Source: Plantago elongata
Lineage: Eukaryota; Streptophyta; Magnoliopsida; Lamiales; Plantaginaceae
Assembly (NCBI GenBank): GCA_036897095.1
Contig: JAYMSP010000216.1
Coordinates: 1 to 64,000 of the forward strand
DNA length: 64,000 nt
Direction of reading: 5' to 3'
Part shown: positions 37,871 to 49,559 of the stretch, one piece after another
How the letters are laid out: each line of letters starts with the position of its first letter
Position numbering within the stretch: the stretch's first letter is position 1
Made by a program: the position numbers and the translations under genes
Notes under the pieces: generated by a model
What the model saw: only the letters and a program-made list of their open reading frames with translations
Databases searched by the model: none
Told to the model about the DNA's origin: nothing

Positions 37871-38611
37871 TATACGATTTTCAGATCTTGATCAAAATTT
37901 CAACTACAATTGTAAAATATACACCGATTTCAGATAACTTATGTCGAGATCTAGTTGTTCATACCTTCTTGAAGTTGTTTCTAAAGATCTTGAGCTTGAT
38001 TTAGTCAATTTGGATAGAATTTGAGCTTGAAAAGGGATATTTCGAGATGAACATCATCAAATATCCACATTTTTACCTTTGTGATGTTGTTTCCGGCGAG
38101 TTCGAATGTGTTTTTCAGCGACTTGCAGCTTTTCGGGCAAGTTCATATTTTTAGAGAGATGAATTTTGAGTTTTCATTTTTTTAGGGTTTTTGAGTTATG
38201 ATGTATTTGTATTATAGTTGAGTATATATAATGACCCATTTAAGTATCCACTTTCTAGCCCTTGGTTGGGTTAATGTACTTATAATGGCCAGCTTTTTAT
38301 TTGGGGTATTTGTATAATTAACGAAAGTTAGTCTCCTAAGTCTTTCTCTAAGGTAGTGTTTGGTTTGGAAGGAAATGTGCAAAGTCAATGGTTTTTGTCA
38401 AAGAAACTCATGTTTGGTTTGTTATTGGAAGTGGGAATGTGGTTGAACCACAATTCCTCCAACAAAATCGGGAATGACGTTTTAGTGTAAAATGGTGGCA
38501 CAATTCGCTATTTCCAGCTCCTCAATATAGCAGGGATTGTCAATGTGGGAATAACTGTTCATGTTTGAGGGAATTTCCAGGCAACTTAGGCGTGGAAAAA
38601 AATGAGACGAA

Positions 38612-39976
38612 GTGGTTGTGGGCATCATGGTGATTTGGTATTACGTGAATACCCACCAACGTCGTTTAGTGGGTATGCGTAATGGTCCGATACAGTACTC
38701 GATTAAGTTGAAGGAGCCTAGGCAGTTTAAGTACTTGTCTCGGTTGTGTTTAGAGAGACTTACAAACTGCAAGAATGTTTTGAGAATGGAGAGGGGGCCA
38801 TTTAATGATCTTTGTTCATTGTTAAGCACATCCGGTGGTTTAGTTCGGAGTAAGCATGTATCCGTGATGGAAAAGGTTGCTAGTTTTCTTGTGATTGTAG
38901 GGCATCACGCAAAGAATAGGTTGAATCTTTTCACTTTTGAAAGATCCGGGCAAACAATAAGTATTTATTTTCATGAGGTTCTGAAAGCGATATTGCAATT
39001 GCACCCTTTCCTCATAGCGAAGCCTGAGCCCATCACTTTAGAATGTAGTGAAGAGCCTTGGAAGCACTTCAAGGTAGATTATTTTAAGTATGATTAGTAT
39101 GTTTGGGTTTGTAATGCAGTGTTGATTATTAAAATGACTCACTTCCTTTTAGGGCTACCTTGGTGCTTTGGATGGGAGTTATGTTGATGCCACAATGAGT
39201 AGGTCTCGGCAATGTTGATATAGAAGTCGGAAGAGAAGCATTGTAATCAATGTCCTAGGTGTATGTGATTGGAGAATGAGATTCATATATGTGCTTACCG
39301 GATAGGAAGGATCTGCGGCTGATGGGAAGATACTGCGAGATGCAATCACGAGGGATGAAGTGGTCAGCTCTACTAATACCTGAAGGTGATCTATGAAATA
39401 GTGTTTCAATAGGGAGTACATGACATAAGTACAAACATTACTCCGATTGTAACTGAATAGCAATTTCATTGTGTAGGGAACTATTACCTCGTTGACTCCG
39501 GTTATGGCAATGCCCAAGGTTTCTTGGCACCTTATCGTAAAACTCAATACCATCTGCAAGAGTGGGAACGAGGGTATAGAAGGTCGTTAACAAAAGAGGA
39601 GTACTTCAACCTAAGGCATGCCTCGACACGTAATGTGACCGAACGTACATGGGGCCTGCTAAAGAAACGATTCGGCATATTGCGTTCTCCCTCCTTCTAC
39701 TCTATTGAAACACAAAATCACATTATTCTTGCTTGTTGTTTGTTACAAAACTTCCTCCGAAATCAATCTCCCGATGACTTCTTGGATGAGGAAGATTTGT
39801 CGGATGAAGATGATGAGCCCCCTGTGAGAAGAGCTCGACATAAGGAACCATCACCCCCTGTGTACATTGACCAGCTCCAGCTGGAGGAGCCGACATGGGT
39901 TGCGCTGCGTGACGTTATGGCAACAATCATGTTTAGTCATTGGAGAGCAATCTTGCATAATCGCGGAATGCATTGA
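38612..39976 (+). pseudogene. HARBI1/ALP1-type DDE transposase, broken
   Basis: The N-terminal part at 38612-39060 holds a helix-turn-helix region (RSKHVSVMEKVASFLVIVGH, then HPFLIAKPEP). The catalytic core follows at 39152-39390 with GALDGSY (first Asp) and NVLGVCDWRMRFIYVLTG, and the last exon at about 39478-39976 with YLVDSGYGNAQGFLAPYR (second Asp) and RNVTERTWGLLKKRFGIL (Glu). All three DDE residues are kept. The core carries two in-frame stops at conserved positions (one where relatives have Trp) and a probable one-base shift before the last intron, so no active enzyme is made. An acidic tail (DEEDLSDEDDEPP) and an IMFSHWRAI-type end close the frame. It cuts and pastes DNA in functional relatives. 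Confidence 0.88.
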
Positions 39977-40211
39977 GTAGATTAGTAGACCTACATTGAG
40001 AACTTGATGTTACAGCTCCGTAGTGTATTGAGTTGTTTGGTGTTTACATGTATTGTATTTGTTGTGATATTATTGTTGTCTGAATGATTAATTTCAGTTT
40101 CAAGTTCATGTTTCATGAGGATATTGTCTTTACCTTGATGAGTATTGTTGCCCTTTGTCATATGAATGCTTTTATTTTAGATTTGTAATTTTGTTTTCCT
40201 AGTTTCAGAGA

Positions 40212-41459
40212 ATGGATGGAGGTGGATACTATGATCCAATGCTGGGCAGGTGGTGTGATGTAGGAAGTGACGATGGTTTTACTCAAGGTGGATCAGATAG
40301 CTATTACATGGGGACTCAAGTGAACTCATCTCAGTATCGTAACAGGTCAGGATGTGGAAGGGGAAACCAAAATTCTCCCCTTCATTACGATGATGCCACG
40401 ACTCAAAGCATTCGTGAAGAGATTGAAGAGATTAAGAATCCTGACTATTACAAATGGAGTCATGACGAGGAAGTAGAGCTGCTTGAAGCCTTGAAAGTTG
40501 CGAAATTAGCCGGTCACAAATCACCTCAAGGCTTCAAGAAGACAAGGTGGCCTTGTATGCTTTCTCACATGAAGACTGCTTACCCAGCTATGAATCTAAC
40601 GGAGGGGAATATCATGAATTATGTGAATACTTGGCGAAAACAGTTTTTTGGAATTCTAGAAGTGAAAAGTAAGAGTGGAACTAGATGGTGCGATGTGAAT
40701 AAGAAGTTTGATTGTGATCCTGAAGTTTGGAAAGACGCGTGCAAGGTTAGTTCACATAAGTCCTGTTTGAGTTTTTGTATTCATTTCATGGTAACTGATA
40801 AGAAACTGGATGACATAATAATGAAATAGAAGTCCGTAATGTTGTTTATATGATGTTGAACTAGTACTTGTTATTGGTTAACAACGATATGCAGTTGACT
40901 TTTTTACTCTTGTGATCCTATCTGCTAGAAACACGGTACACTTATGTTGCATAAGAGGAAGAAGTTGTGGGAGTTTTTCGATGAATGGGCTGACATATTT
41001 GGGACGGATCGAGCAACCGGAAGCAAGGCCGTTGATTTCCAATCTGCTGCGAAGAATATTCTAGCTAGTGACAAATACAAGTCCATTGTTGGAGATTCTC
41101 TTAGTCTGAACGAAGAGGGGCAGCAATTATGGTGACGGATTTGGCACCGGAGTAAGTAAGCGAAGATGCAAAACAGTTGGTGATCTGGGTGCTGTGTTGT
41201 TGGATCAAATAAAGGCAATTGTTAGACCTCCACCGGTACCCACAGTTGGAGAAGATGGGAAAGACTTGAGGACTAGGCGTATTGACGGGCTAGACAATGA
41301 GCTTAAAAATATGAGAATCTCCCAACAAGAGACCGAATCATGGTCGGGGATATTATAGCAACCAGTAACGGCAAGTTGGAGCACTTCTACTCACTATCGA
41401 AAGAGGATCGTGAGGAGTATGTGAAGGTGGAACTGACCAAATTGAGGAGGCCAATCTAG
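40212..41459 (+). pseudogene. Myb/SANT-like transposon ORF1 protein, broken
   Basis: Open from ATG 40212 with a glycine-rich start, then a Myb/SANT (trihelix-like) domain: YYKWSHDEEVELLEALKVAK, AMNLTEGNIMNYVNTWRKQF, and GTRWCDVNKKFDCDPEVWKD ending at a probable donor after 40746. A second exon from about 40930 gives KKLWEFFDEWADIFGTDRA. Two later shifts of frame, near 41130 and 41340, separate it from a good C-terminal remnant (EEYVKVELTKLRRPI). In PIF/Harbinger elements such proteins bind the transposon ends and help the transposase enter the nucleus. Same strand as the transposase, 235 bp downstream. Confidence 0.8.
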
Positions 41460-42197
41460 TAAGTATTACTTCCAATGATAGCAACAAACTTCCTATCCGT
41501 TTTGTGACCCTTCCAGTTTGGTGTAGTAATGCGAAGGCATCGAAACTATCACCTGTTGTTTTGCTAATGATAACTATTCATAACTATGTTTGTATTTGCC
41601 ATAACTCATGTTGGTGAAGTAGTTTGATTTGGCCATTAAACTTATGACCGAACAGTATGTGAACTGCTAGATTTTGCACTTTGAAGTTTTTCATATTATG
41701 TGATATACTATGGATGGGAGTACTGTCATTTAGTTTGGCAGATGAGTTGATGAAGCATGATGTGTTTGAGTTATATATCATGTTTTTCTTCCATTTGATT
41801 TCATTGTTTGAACTCCAGCTGTTCATGATTGAACTCGTATTTGCACCAAGGTTTGCTCGTGTGTTTGAAGCCTCGTGTTAATGGACAGTACACAGTGACA
41901 ATGAAAATAGGGGAACTAGAAATTGTTAATGACAATAGCATGGGGGGAAGGCTTTCAAGTTCATGAATCCAAATATTAATGCAATAATACAGTAGTGCTT
42001 GTTACATGAGAGAATAGAAATGAAAGATTCGAAACATCCACCGTTACAACGAGTACTACTTTGCATGCGTAGCTCGATTATTGTTGAACACAAAATGATC
42101 ACGATCCGGTTAAGAAACTAAACTTAGAAACCACAATGACCACAAATACACTACTATCATGAACTACCAAATTAACATGACCACCAATCTTCGAGGA
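41460..42197. other. Spacer between the Harbinger genes and the B3 pseudogene
   Basis: No gene seen. It is the 3' meeting point of plus-strand and minus-strand transcription units. Confidence 0.4.
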
Positions 42198-43690
42198 TCA
42201 GCCTTGTTTGTAGAAAGGTTGCAAATACCAAAGATGAGGACCATTAACATCAACCTCAAGAACAAAAGCATCACCAAGAGTTCGACCACTCTGAGTTAGG
42301 ACATACTCCCATCCATTGTAGATCTTTGAGTACTTTTTCCACAAAGCAACTTTAATGTCCGTGTCGAATTGATTAGTTAGCCTCAAAGTGATGGGAATAT
42401 TGGATCCCTCCTCCAGCACAGTTGTTGCAAATCCTTGTGGAAGCACCTATTACACAATGATGAAATGAAATCATTGTTTGAGTACCGAATCATTAAATTT
42501 GCTTGAAGACTCGATAACTTAACACGAAATCTTCCACCAACATAGCTTGGTTGAACAATGACTGCAGCTTTGATGCAAACACAATGAAAGTCTTTGGCAC
42601 GTTGGTAAGGTTCGCAATTAGCCCTCGAAATACAATTTCTCTTTCTTCTCACCTTGGGCTTCTTCTCCCTACCACCGCCATCACACTTTTCTTTCCCTTT
42701 GCTAGCCTTGCTGCTCGACTCCCCCACTTCAAAATTCATGCCAGATCGAGAACCTAATCAATTAAACAAACAAGAATGAACAGACTAGCCAAAACACTTC
42801 GACTACAAGACACAATGACAACACACAATGAAAGGTAGAAATGGAATGGGTTGTTTCTGAATTACCTCCGCCGAAAAACTTGGAAAGTTTTCCCTTCGAA
42901 CTCGAACATTTTTGTGCCTCCTTCGGAATTACATAATCCGAATCCTCAGAGTCGTCCCAACTAGATTCCGTCGAAGTAGTAAAAACATATCCCTCCGCAT
43001 CTATCGTTCCTTGGGAGAATTCCAAACCACCCAAACACAAGAAAAAGAATACAACACTACATACGTTCAAATTTCTTTTAAGCAACTATACGACTAAGTA
43101 CATCATATTTTAGACGATTCTTACGTGATGGCCCTCCATTAATGTGTAGTTCATCGAACCCTTGGTCATCACTATATGACAGATTCTCGACCTTAACATT
43201 CCTTGTAGGAGGGGTGGCAACGGCTTCAAACAATTATCCCCACCATATATGGTCATTACCATTGTTTTTGACGGGCAGAACTCACAAAAGATGAAGTCCC
43301 TTCACTGGAGCGAGTGGAATTCAACAAATTCTGTTCAACCATCACAAAGCCTGATTTCATTGCCAACACGTTGCACCGTCATGGTTCTCGTACCATTTAC
43401 GCCATGCACTACAACTTCCACTTCATCTAAAGGAACCATATGATCGTAAAGGGACACCATTCCTTTGGAATTCTCTGCGAACAAGGCATGACATATGAGT
43501 TTTCAATTTATCGATCTTTCGATCATGAAAATAATTACTTAAACAAAACAGAAGAGTATATTGAACGTGAGAGGATGTTCATTTTCTTACCCCGTATGGC
43601 CTCGATGGCTGGACGATTGCCATGTAGAACTTCCTCAACTTGTGCCCCATGCTGCTTATTGATGACCAACGATCGAAATCCAAGACTATG
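42198..43690 (-). pseudogene. Two-domain B3 (REM-like) DNA-binding protein, decayed
   Basis: Minus strand. First B3 domain at about 43240-43690: KLRKFYMAIVQPSRPYG, then RIPKEW, then VGNEIRLCDG..TEFVEFHSLQ and IFCEFCPS. Linker exons at 43125-43240 (NVKVENLSYSDDQGFDELHI) and from 42866 to about 43030 (acidic, EDSDYVIPKEAQKC). Second B3 domain: exon 42524-42753 (basic stretch KKPKVRRKRNC, then DFHCVCIKAAVIVQPSY) spliced to exon 42198-42446 (LPQGFATTVLEEG, KIYNGWEYVLTQSGRTLGDA). The second domain is intact. The first has two in-frame stops where relatives have Trp, plus one stop in the linker and a frame change, so the full protein is not made. B3/REM proteins bind DNA in the nucleus; this one may be host-derived or carried by the adjoining transposon. 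Confidence 0.72.
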
Positions 43691-44072
43691 CAAGTGCAAG
43701 TGCTTGTGTGTTAAAGTTAGTTTTTATGTTGTCATATATATAGACAGAATTGAAGAGGCAGCAGGGAAAAGACATGGTCGTTACTCAATCAGTTTCTTTT
43801 CAAATTTGTAGAGGGACGTTACCTATTGGAAATTGGTCAATTAGCAAGTATGCATTTCTTCCAAGGTGGTTATTGTTGCTAATATGATGCTTTCCGAATT
43901 ACAATGTTACCTACGGTTCCAACTATATACCATGACCATAGTATTTTGAAATTATTTAAAGCGTACAATAGTTATTTTGCATAGGATGGTCATGCGTGTA
44001 CGAAAAGAAATTAATGATGGAAAAATATATCTAGGAAATTAGTACTGTTACAATTCAAATTGTCATTCAATA
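43691..44072. other. Spacer
   Basis: Nothing recognised; the A/T-rich interval separates the B3 pseudogene from the next minus-strand gene. Confidence 0.35.
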
Positions 44073-44645
44073 TTAGTTGCCAGTCACCCAGCCGCGATAC
44101 GGAACAAGTCTTGCTTGCTTGACCAAGTTATTGACATAATTGTCATAAGTTCCGAACAGGGTCATGAATGCACTCCAATTCGGATCACCATTGTATGCGT
44201 ACGCCTTCGGCATTGCGTCAATCTACATGACATAACCGTTCAGTATGTATGATAACAAATCCATACAAGAGCACGAGACAACAAACACCATTACCTACAC
44301 AATTTGATTGAACAAGCCTAAATCAATAGTCATGATAGTGTTGGCATCCGATGACCATCGTACACAACCAGATTTCAATACGTATCCAAAACAACGAAAA
44401 TGATTGAATAGAAGCTCGAATTGACGTTCGCAATCTTCAAAAGTAAACTCTGATGATATAAAAACCTTTACGTTCACTTTGGCAATAGCATCCTCAATTG
44501 CTTCGGGTGTATAACAATCGAGGTAAGGGTGAATTAGATTATACAAAAGATAGTTCCAAAGGCTATTGACAAATACTTCATTGCAAGTTTCACACCAAGG
44601 GGTGCCATATGGGAAAAGATAATAAGTGTTGAGGTAAGGGATCAA
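44073..44645 (-). pseudogene. Myb/SANT-like domain protein fragment
   Basis: Minus strand, two exons: 44295-44645 and 44073-44222. The first reads YLDCYTPEAIEDAIAKVNVK and CFGYVLKSGCVRWSSDANTI; the second DAMPKAYAYNGDPNWSAFMT and ends RGWVTGN. The spacing of RW.., a PKA..Y motif and W..LFG resembles plant Myb/SANT-like (LIMYB-type) DNA-binding domains. A stop sits exactly at the end of exon 1 where a Gln codon would be expected, and no good start was found upstream, so I call it a pseudogene. The N-terminal reach beyond 44645 is unclear. Confidence 0.5.
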
Positions 44646-45472
44646 TGTTTGCCATGAAGTGGGAAGAGTAATATTACAAATGCATGGAGGTTGATTTGGA
44701 GAAGTGAAGGGATGTTGTATTTATAAAATTCTTCAACAAAGTAGTATTTCTTTTTGTCTACAACCAACAATCCATCATGGTAGATATTTTTCGCATTGTT
44801 TATCGTTACCAATACAATACGTACGGTATTTTGTTTACGTACTTTTGTTTTCATAAAAATACGAATCGATATATTCGAAATAACAATGTAACGCATATAC
44901 GAAACGAGCACTTGGAAGTTACATCGTAAATACGTACATTGTGTGAGAAATGCCTAGCATTATACATGATTGGATGGAAGGCTCTAACTTATCCAGCACA
45001 GTGCAAGAGGTGACTTGTTCAATCACACAGCATGATTCCTTCAGCTTTGTTGCTGTCGTGCCACTCGTGAATGAACATTCCCAGTGGAAACAAAATAGGT
45101 TCATTGGAAAGCTACAAATATCGTTCACTACACTCACCAAATGGTGCATTGTCATGATGAGCCGAAGGAAAGCAAAACAACATTCACTAAAGCCTTCACA
45201 CTCCCGCAAACTTTGGCTTCCAAAAGCAAATGGCTAGAGTTGATCAATCATACTACTACTGACCATTCTTATATAAAGTTGACAAACCACAATATTAGGC
45301 TACAGCAAAATGGTTGAACCTTAATACTGTGTTTAATGTCCAACTAAAACTAAAACAAGTTTAACAAAGTAAGAAACATTGTAGGTTTTCTTCTTCACAC
45401 ACATACCTCGTACAGAATGCTAGGGTATACACCTAAAAACCCTAAATAAGCATTCATAACAGTACTTTAGCC

Positions 45473-46481
45473 CTAGATAGGATGACTAGTTGATGATCCA
45501 ACCCAATCCCCAACATTAGCAGAGCCTTCATTGTTTTGTAATGGCATGTAACATTCACCCTCATTTAAGGGCCACTTATCATACCAAGGGTTATTAAAAC
45601 CTATATTAGGAATGGGTGAGTGTGCCTCCGGCCCCGGTTCAGGTAGTCTCGATGTGGAGCTAAAAGCATCTGTATTGAAATTGTGTTGCTCGTGGAAGCT
45701 TTAATGCCTAGCCGGTACCGGATTTGCATTGATTACCCATTGAGGATTACCTGCAACTCTATCATTATTTGTTCTCCTTGCAACGGGATTACGAAATGCA
45801 TCTGGTTCAACAAATTTTCCCATTATACCTCCGAACAAGCGCCTACCAAATGTCTTCTTCGATTTTGGGGGAGTGACATCAACAAAATAACTTATAGCTA
45901 TCATAGGAATACCCGTTAAATTTGCATCCAAGTCATCTTCACCGTCTGACTCGGGTTTACCGAAAATGAAACACAAATTCTCCAAATTCGACTCTCCTTA
46001 AATGTGATATGCGGCACCGTAATTGTAATCCTACGTAGCGTAATGTTTAGTACAACATAATCATCTAACGAGGTGGTAGTTGTATAAGTTCAAAATTTAA
46101 TTATCATATATTTCGTGGAGCGAAGGAAAGTTACTATACCTGTTGGATAATTGTCCAACGCTCTTGGTCGCAATGAAGAATATTTTGAGCTCGGTCATAG
46201 TGGACACCATGCAACGAGATGATCGAAGAGAATTGGTCATGGCGATCCTTCAATATTTTGTATCTTTTAATAACATTGTCCTTGCTAAAATAATTTGCAA
46301 TCGAGTTTAATCTGTGCCGAGCTACCTCAAGTGTAATAGAACTAATGGGGATAGGGAATCCTGTAGTTTTGCCATAATTAGAAAGCTCCTCCACGAAAAT
46401 CCCTTTGCAATAGCTCGTCCAAACCTGACCACGTGGGAAAAACCATCTCGCTTGCGGCTTCTCTATTGGTGAAGATTGCAT
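45473..46481 (-). pseudogene. Myb/SANT-like (LIMYB-type) protein, one in-frame stop
   Basis: Minus strand, two exons: 46140-46481 and 45473-45996, GT-AG junction between IIQQ and ESNLENLCFIFGKPESDG. The Myb/SANT-like domain fills exon 1 (ARWFFPRGQVWTSYC, KDNVIKRYKILKDRHDQF, and LHCDQERWTIIQQ). Exon 2 gives a low-complexity tail (DVTPPKSKKTFGRRLFGG) and ends NVGDWVGSSTSHPI. A single TAA at 45701-45703 interrupts exon 2; the frame is otherwise open. The DNA-binding domain could still be made as a shortened protein of about 212 residues. Relatives act as nuclear DNA-binding factors or as Harbinger-type partner proteins; I cannot tell which applies here. Confidence 0.62.
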
Positions 46482-47101
46482 GTTCTCTTGATTGCTAATG
46501 TAAAAAAACTAATATTATGTTAGAAACAACAAGGTAGTACGTGTATGTAATCACTACCATGCAACATGAAGATATTGTTAATCTACATTAGTACATTATG
46601 AAAGCATTTATAATGTTTGTTAATCTACATTGGTACATTATGAAAGCATTTATGAAAAGGAACCTTTCTGAATGAGCACCACTGCAATGTTTGTTGAAGG
46701 TTTGGGTATGGTGATATAGTGTACAAGTATTTGAGCATCTTATTTATAGATAACTTTTTACCACCACTACTTGTTACACATTTTCTTACTACCACCATAT
46801 TACAGTTCAATCCCTTCACAAAATTTTATTCGTTTTTTGGCACAGGGTAATGTAGCAATGGCTTTCTAAACATACATGAGTCCTTGTACAAATACATGAA
46901 CCACTTTAATTTCATTCCAAGAATCTTACATCTTGTCACAATGAATAACCGTTGCATGGTGCAACTCAAGTAACGTGTCCACGCATTACATAACCCTTCA
47001 ACTTACTCACACTCATTCATTCTCTATTTAACCAACAAGAAGTGCCAACTTTTCATATTTCATCCACAACACGTTTCATCAAAAATAAAACAACATCTCA
47101 A

Positions 47102-48231
47102 ATGGCATCTTCCAGTTCGAATCAACCCATTGAATGGAACTTGGACAAAGAGTTCGACTACACTGCTGATGACTTGACAACACTCAATGAGTTTATTGGT
47201 GTTCCATCCGGTTCGAAGAAGTTTCGCCGTCCTGATCTCCGTGATCTTGTGGAGCATCCTCAAAAACCCCTCACTTTCATGATTAGGAGAGGTACAACTT
47301 CCAACCATTATCCATGCACTGACACGACACTAGCTATTTTCGTGTACCGAATGAGTTGTCTTATTTCACTCCGTACATTCATTCCAATACTTAGCGTTAT
47401 ATTTTGATTGTTTGTATTGCAATGATGTTTGTTTGTCATTATTCTCATGTAGTGAGGGGACAACCTTCGAAGACTCCACCTGCAAATTGGTGGAAGGTGG
47501 AAGGTGGCAATGCACTCATGATTTCAAATTGTATGAATACAAGGGCGGGAAAAATTGTTTCATTTACCACATCAACCCACAAGACTTTAGCATGGGTCGA
47601 CTTATTCAACTGGTATCAAGCTTGTGGAACGGAGTATGGAAAGGGACTCAAGCCTTTGTGTAATAATGACAACATGGATGAGATGTGGTTGAACATGGAC
47701 ACATACAATAGGGACTGCGGGTACATCTACTTTCAAGACTGTGAGTCTGAATGGAAAGGGAATGAGGAGGACGACCTGCCTCCAACTTATACACTGCCAA
47801 CTATGATTCGGACAATGCCTTTGGGTTTCGACATTGATTACTACATCGAAACCGCAACGCACTATCAGTTGCAAGATCTGCAATTAGGCGCCAAACTTGT
47901 TGGTCAACAAGAGATTCCTGGAGAGAGGTCGTACATCACTTACGAGTCCTATCCTCGCATAATCAAACCAGATTTTGTTGTTAAGGAATGGCACAACGCA
48001 ATGCTACTCGAAGTGGATTTGAGATATTACAAAACTACTAACCTTCGTACTTTCATATTTTGTTGTTTATTTTCGTGGTTCGTACTCTTGTCCAGCACTG
48101 ATTGCTCCCCGGATTATTTTTCCAATCACATATTAATCTCAGCGAATGTTGTTTTTTCAATTCAAGAGGTGTTAGATTCAATACATACAACTCTTATTTA
48201 CCTTTCTAAACACCATTGTTGTTTTGGGTAG
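47102..48231 (+). pseudogene. PB1-like domain protein fragment
   Basis: Plus strand. The first exon starts MASSSSNQPIEWNLDKEFDY and ends at a possible donor near 47292. After an intron (to about 47455) one frame gives FKLYEYKGGKNCFIYHINPQ and SMGRLIQLV, and another from about 47590 gives GKGLKPLCNNDNMDEMW. Order and spacing resemble the PB1-like domain found at the N-terminus of many plant MULE-associated proteins (Y.GGK, fS...L, GL.PL.ND.D), split by one frame shift. The rest of the frame to 48231 has no domain I recognise. It stands alone on the plus strand among minus-strand neighbours. Confidence 0.45.
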
Positions 48232-48540
48232 CGATCCAAACTTTTCGGAAACTCACAAACACACAACATGCACAACGCGAAACAACAAAGGTCCATAACA
48301 AACATAGACAACTACACCTCCAAAATAGAGGAGCATTCCATACAACAACACCCGGTTAAAATACATACTGCCTAATGATTCACGAGTCCACAAAACCTGT
48401 TTCTCCAAAAACAAAATTGATGAATACCTATATTACATATCCATCATTAACTGATTCTCAGAATCACTACACTATATACTACTACTTATATCAATTCTCA
48501 TACATAATGCATCTTCACTCCAAACACAACCGCAAGCATA

Positions 48541-49150
48541 CTAATTCCAATAAAAAAGAACTTCACGTAGGATAGCTTCAGCCTGGAACATGTCTTGGAG
48601 CTTCTTGTTCTCATGAGTAGCTTTTTTCAAGTATCCCTCGACCACGAATTTGCTGAGACTAGCCTTCTCCAGCAAACTCTCTTCAGGAGATAAGTCTTCT
48701 TGTGCTTCCAATTTCGCATCGTGCATCTTCTTCAGCATCATAGAAGTCCTAGGACTCAGAGGCTCGCAATTCCACTTCCAATAGAGACATACATACTCTA
48801 GTATATAACAAATTCAAACATGTTCGACATTACATTTAACAATCCACCGAAATAATGAATTACACCTTCCGATGAAACAAACACACATATCCAAAACAAG
48901 CACTTACTGAACCATTTGCACACTTTGAATACGGATGTCCAGGATAATCTTCCCAGTCAATTCCGTCGACGACAACCTCCTTCGGCTCGCAATTACACCA
49001 ATCGAATTCCATCATATTCATTTCGTCATTCATTCTAGAGATAGAGGATGTACCTTGAGTGACCATGTCGAATTTGAGGTTTTGTACCGGATGAACTACG
49101 GTTCGAAATTTGGGGACTAGGGTTTGGGAGGATGGGGTTTGGCGATTCAA
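48541..49150 (-). CDS. GRF-type zinc finger protein with coiled-coil tail
   Basis: Minus strand, two exons: 48908-49150 and 48541-48795, joined by GT-AG to give 165 residues with no break. The start is ATG at 49148-49150. Residues from about 50 read FDWCNCEPKEVVVDGIDWED, then PGHPYSKCANGS, and across the junction YVCLYWKWNCEPLSPRTS. The pattern CxC, PGxPYxKC, C.YW.W is that of the plant GRF-type zinc finger, which binds single-stranded or structured nucleic acid in other proteins. A charged, helix-prone tail (KKMHDAKLEAQEDLSPEESL) follows, likely a coiled coil. Small GRF plus coiled-coil proteins are numerous in plants and often lie near transposons. Function unknown. This is the only gene of the cluster that looks whole. 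Confidence 0.75.
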
Positions 49151-49306
49151 TCGGTTTATGCCACCAAATCCATCCTCTCATCATCAAAATTGGACATGTC
49201 CAGGCACAGGCCCAAATTAGTTCACGAAACCGGCCCAGCTATTTGATCTCATAAGCCAGGCCCAAGGCCCAGTCAACAAAATTCGATTTCCACTTTTGAA
49301 AACCAA

Positions 49307-49559
49307 ACAACTAATACTGTAGCAAGTTTAACAATCAACCCACAGAACAACGTCGGCTCAGCAAACATAGACACATGAACAAGTCGATACCAATTCGAAC
49401 TCAGGAACAGAGCAGCACAATTATCTGAAAAACAAAGCCTACTCACTATGAGCAGTGCCAAACTCAGTTTGCAAAACAACACCCATTAGCCAATGGAAAC
49501 AGTTTATTCAACAAAGAGACACATGGAAAGCTACGTTGACCCAACTAGTGACCCAACTG
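49307..49559. other. Spacer before Tat-2
   Basis: Nothing recognised apart from the candidate Harbinger-type terminus (AAAACCAAACAAC) that ends at 49311 and is followed by TAA. Confidence 0.35.

Larger units (their letters stand above)
38352..41459 (+). mobile_element. PIF/Harbinger DNA transposon, decayed (minimum extent)
   Basis: The left end GGTAGTGTTTGGTTTGG follows TAA (38349-38351), as expected for a PIF/Harbinger terminal repeat and its TWA target site. Two plus-strand genes follow in the usual pairing: a DDE transposase (38612-39976) and a Myb/SANT DNA-binding protein (40212-41459). No matching right terminus lies just after 41459. The nearest inverted match is at 49299-49311, which would make the element far longer (see findings). 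Confidence 0.8.

Noticed and set aside
41460-42197. Right end of the Harbinger element soon after its second gene
   Set aside because: I searched for the complement of GTGTTTGGTTT here and found none; the nearest candidate is at 49299-49311.
44950-45237. 95-codon plus-strand open frame between the Myb/SANT-like genes
   Set aside because: No recognisable domain; the opposite strand is equally open, so neither is convincing.
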